Assembly: GCA_046155815.1 (NCBI GenBank)
Contig: JBJXFY010000373.1
Coordinates: 1 to 5,967 of the forward strand
Direction: 5' to 3'
Length of the DNA: 5,967 nt
Source of the DNA: JBJXFY01 sp046155815
Lineage (GTDB): Bacteria > Verrucomicrobiota > Verrucomicrobiia > Limisphaerales > CAIMTB01
Below, piece by piece: positions 5,087 to 5,967 of this stretch (position 1 is its first letter; each line of letters begins with the position of its first letter). Under the pieces are notes generated by a model. That model saw nothing but the letters and a program-made list of their open reading frames with translations, did not search any database and was not told the origin of the DNA. Made by a program: the position numbers and the translations under genes.

Positions 5087-5967
5087 ATGAAGGTCACCCT
5101 CAACTGGCTCCGCCAGTACGTCGCCTTTGACTGGTCGCCCGCGGCACTCGCGGAGCGGCTCACCATGCTCGGCCTCGAGGTCGAGGGCGTGCAGCCGCTG
5201 GGCGGCGAGTTCGCCGGCGTGGTCGTCGCGCAGGTGCTTGCCCGCGACAAGCACCCCAACGCCGACAAGCTCTCCGTCTGCCGCGTCGCCGACGGCACGG
5301 GCGAGCGTCAGATCGTCTGCGGCGCGCAGAACTTCCAGCCCGGCGACAAGGTGCCGCTCGTCCTCCCCGGCGCAGCGCTCCCGCCCAAGCCGGCCGATAA
5401 GGAGCCCTTCACCATCAAGGTCGGCAAAATCCGCGGCGTCGAGTCGCACGGCATGCTGTGCTCCGCCGACGAGCTGGGGCTTGACCCGGCGGCCCTCGGG
5501 CTGAAGCACGAGGACGGCCTGCTGATCCTCCGTGCGGATGCCACCGTGGGCCAGCCCTTCGCCGAACACCTCGGCCGCAGTGGCGGCGACGTGGTGTACG
5601 ACCTGGAGGTCACTCCCAACCGGCCGGACCTTACCAGCGTCCTAGGCATCGCCCGGGAAATCGCGGCGCTGACAGGCAATGAACTGAAGATCCCGGCCAC
5701 CGCCCTCCCGCCGTCGGCTGCGAATGCCGGCAAGGCGGAGGAGCTGGTCGCCGTCCGGCTCGAAGCTCCTGACCTCTGTCCGCGCTACACCGCCCGCATC
5801 GTGCGCGGCGTGAAGGTCGGCCCCAGCCCGGACTGGCTGCGGGCCGCGCTCGAGAAGGTCGGCCTGCGCAGCATCAATAACGTCGTGGACGTCACGAACT
5901 ACGTGATGCTCGAGACGGGTCAGCCGCTGCACGCCTTCGACTACCACCTGATCGCGAAGGACGCCGC
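5087..5967 (+). CDS. pheT: Phenylalanyl-tRNA synthetase beta subunit, N-terminal part (partial)
   Basis: The first 293 codons of the beta subunit, which partners PheS in the alpha2-beta2 enzyme charging tRNA-Phe. The start ATG 5087 gives the characteristic MKVTLNWLRQYV N-terminus. Residues about 41-155 form the EMAP/OB-like tRNA-binding domain, with VVAQVLARDKHPNADKLSVC, IVCGAQN and VGKIRGVESHGMLCS. VTPNRPDLTSVLGIAREIAAL follows near 175-195, and from about 213 the B3/B4 (editing) domain begins, including NNVVDVTNYVMLETGQPLHA near 264-283. The frame is intact and GC-rich and runs off the window end; the family is usually about 800 residues. No strong Shine-Dalgarno precedes the start; GGGACGG near 5061-5067 is too far for a good one. 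Because pheS lies 5 kb away across an opposing gene, pheT must be transcribed from a promoter in the 4187-5086 spacer. Confidence 0.96.
   Translation, partial: MKVTLNWLRQYVAFDWSPAALAERLTMLGLEVEGVQPLGGEFAGVVVAQVLARDKHPNADKLSVCRVADGTGERQIVCGAQNFQPGDKVPLVLPGAALPPKPADKEPFTIKVGKIRGVESHGMLCSADELGLDPAALGLKHEDGLLILRADATVGQPFAEHLGRSGGDVVYDLEVTPNRPDLTSVLGIAREIAALTGNELKIPATALPPSAANAGKAEELVAVRLEAPDLCPRYTARIVRGVKVGPSPDWLRAALEKVGLRSINNVVDVTNYVMLETGQPLHAFDYHLIAKDA

Overview
The window looks like a GC-rich bacterial chromosome segment. The most likely source is a member of the Verrucomicrobiota or a relative (PVC group). This rests on the style of the PheT N-terminus, the secreted alkaline-phosphatase-fold protein and the long phosphofructokinase. 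It is an impression from sequence, not a database result.

Layout: (1) 1-127, the last codons of pheS on the + strand. (2) 177-371, a small basic, helical protein on the + strand. (3) 368-976, an AT-rich gene of unknown function on the + strand, with the residue pattern of a PD-(D/E)XK-type nuclease fold. (4) 966-2096, a secreted alkaline phosphatase superfamily hydrolase on the + strand. (5) 2090 to about 2791, a minus-strand graveyard: a ureG 3' fragment joined in frame to a decayed IS5-type transposase N-terminus, then a short unidentified protein-like frame. (6) 2792-4186, a 464-residue 6-phosphofructokinase on the minus strand. (7) 4187-5086, about 900 bases with no confident gene. (8) 5087 to the end, the N-terminal 293 codons of pheT on the + strand.

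The main structural point is that pheS and pheT, usually adjacent because their products form one alpha2-beta2 enzyme, flank nearly 5 kb of unrelated material. That material includes a sharp drop in GC (hand counts of single 60-base lines give about 41% at 361-420 and 40% at 661-720, against about 73% at 1561-1620), gene fragments and an insertion-sequence remnant. The simplest reading is an ancestral pheST locus opened by several insertions and rearrangements. PheT and PheS still work as one enzyme. The phosphofructokinase belongs to glycolysis, the secreted hydrolase acts outside the cytoplasm, and nothing visible links these functions.

I did not find a CRISPR array, a tRNA or rRNA gene, or a convincing new multi-gene system. 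The most plausible novelty is the AT-rich nuclease-like gene at 368-976.
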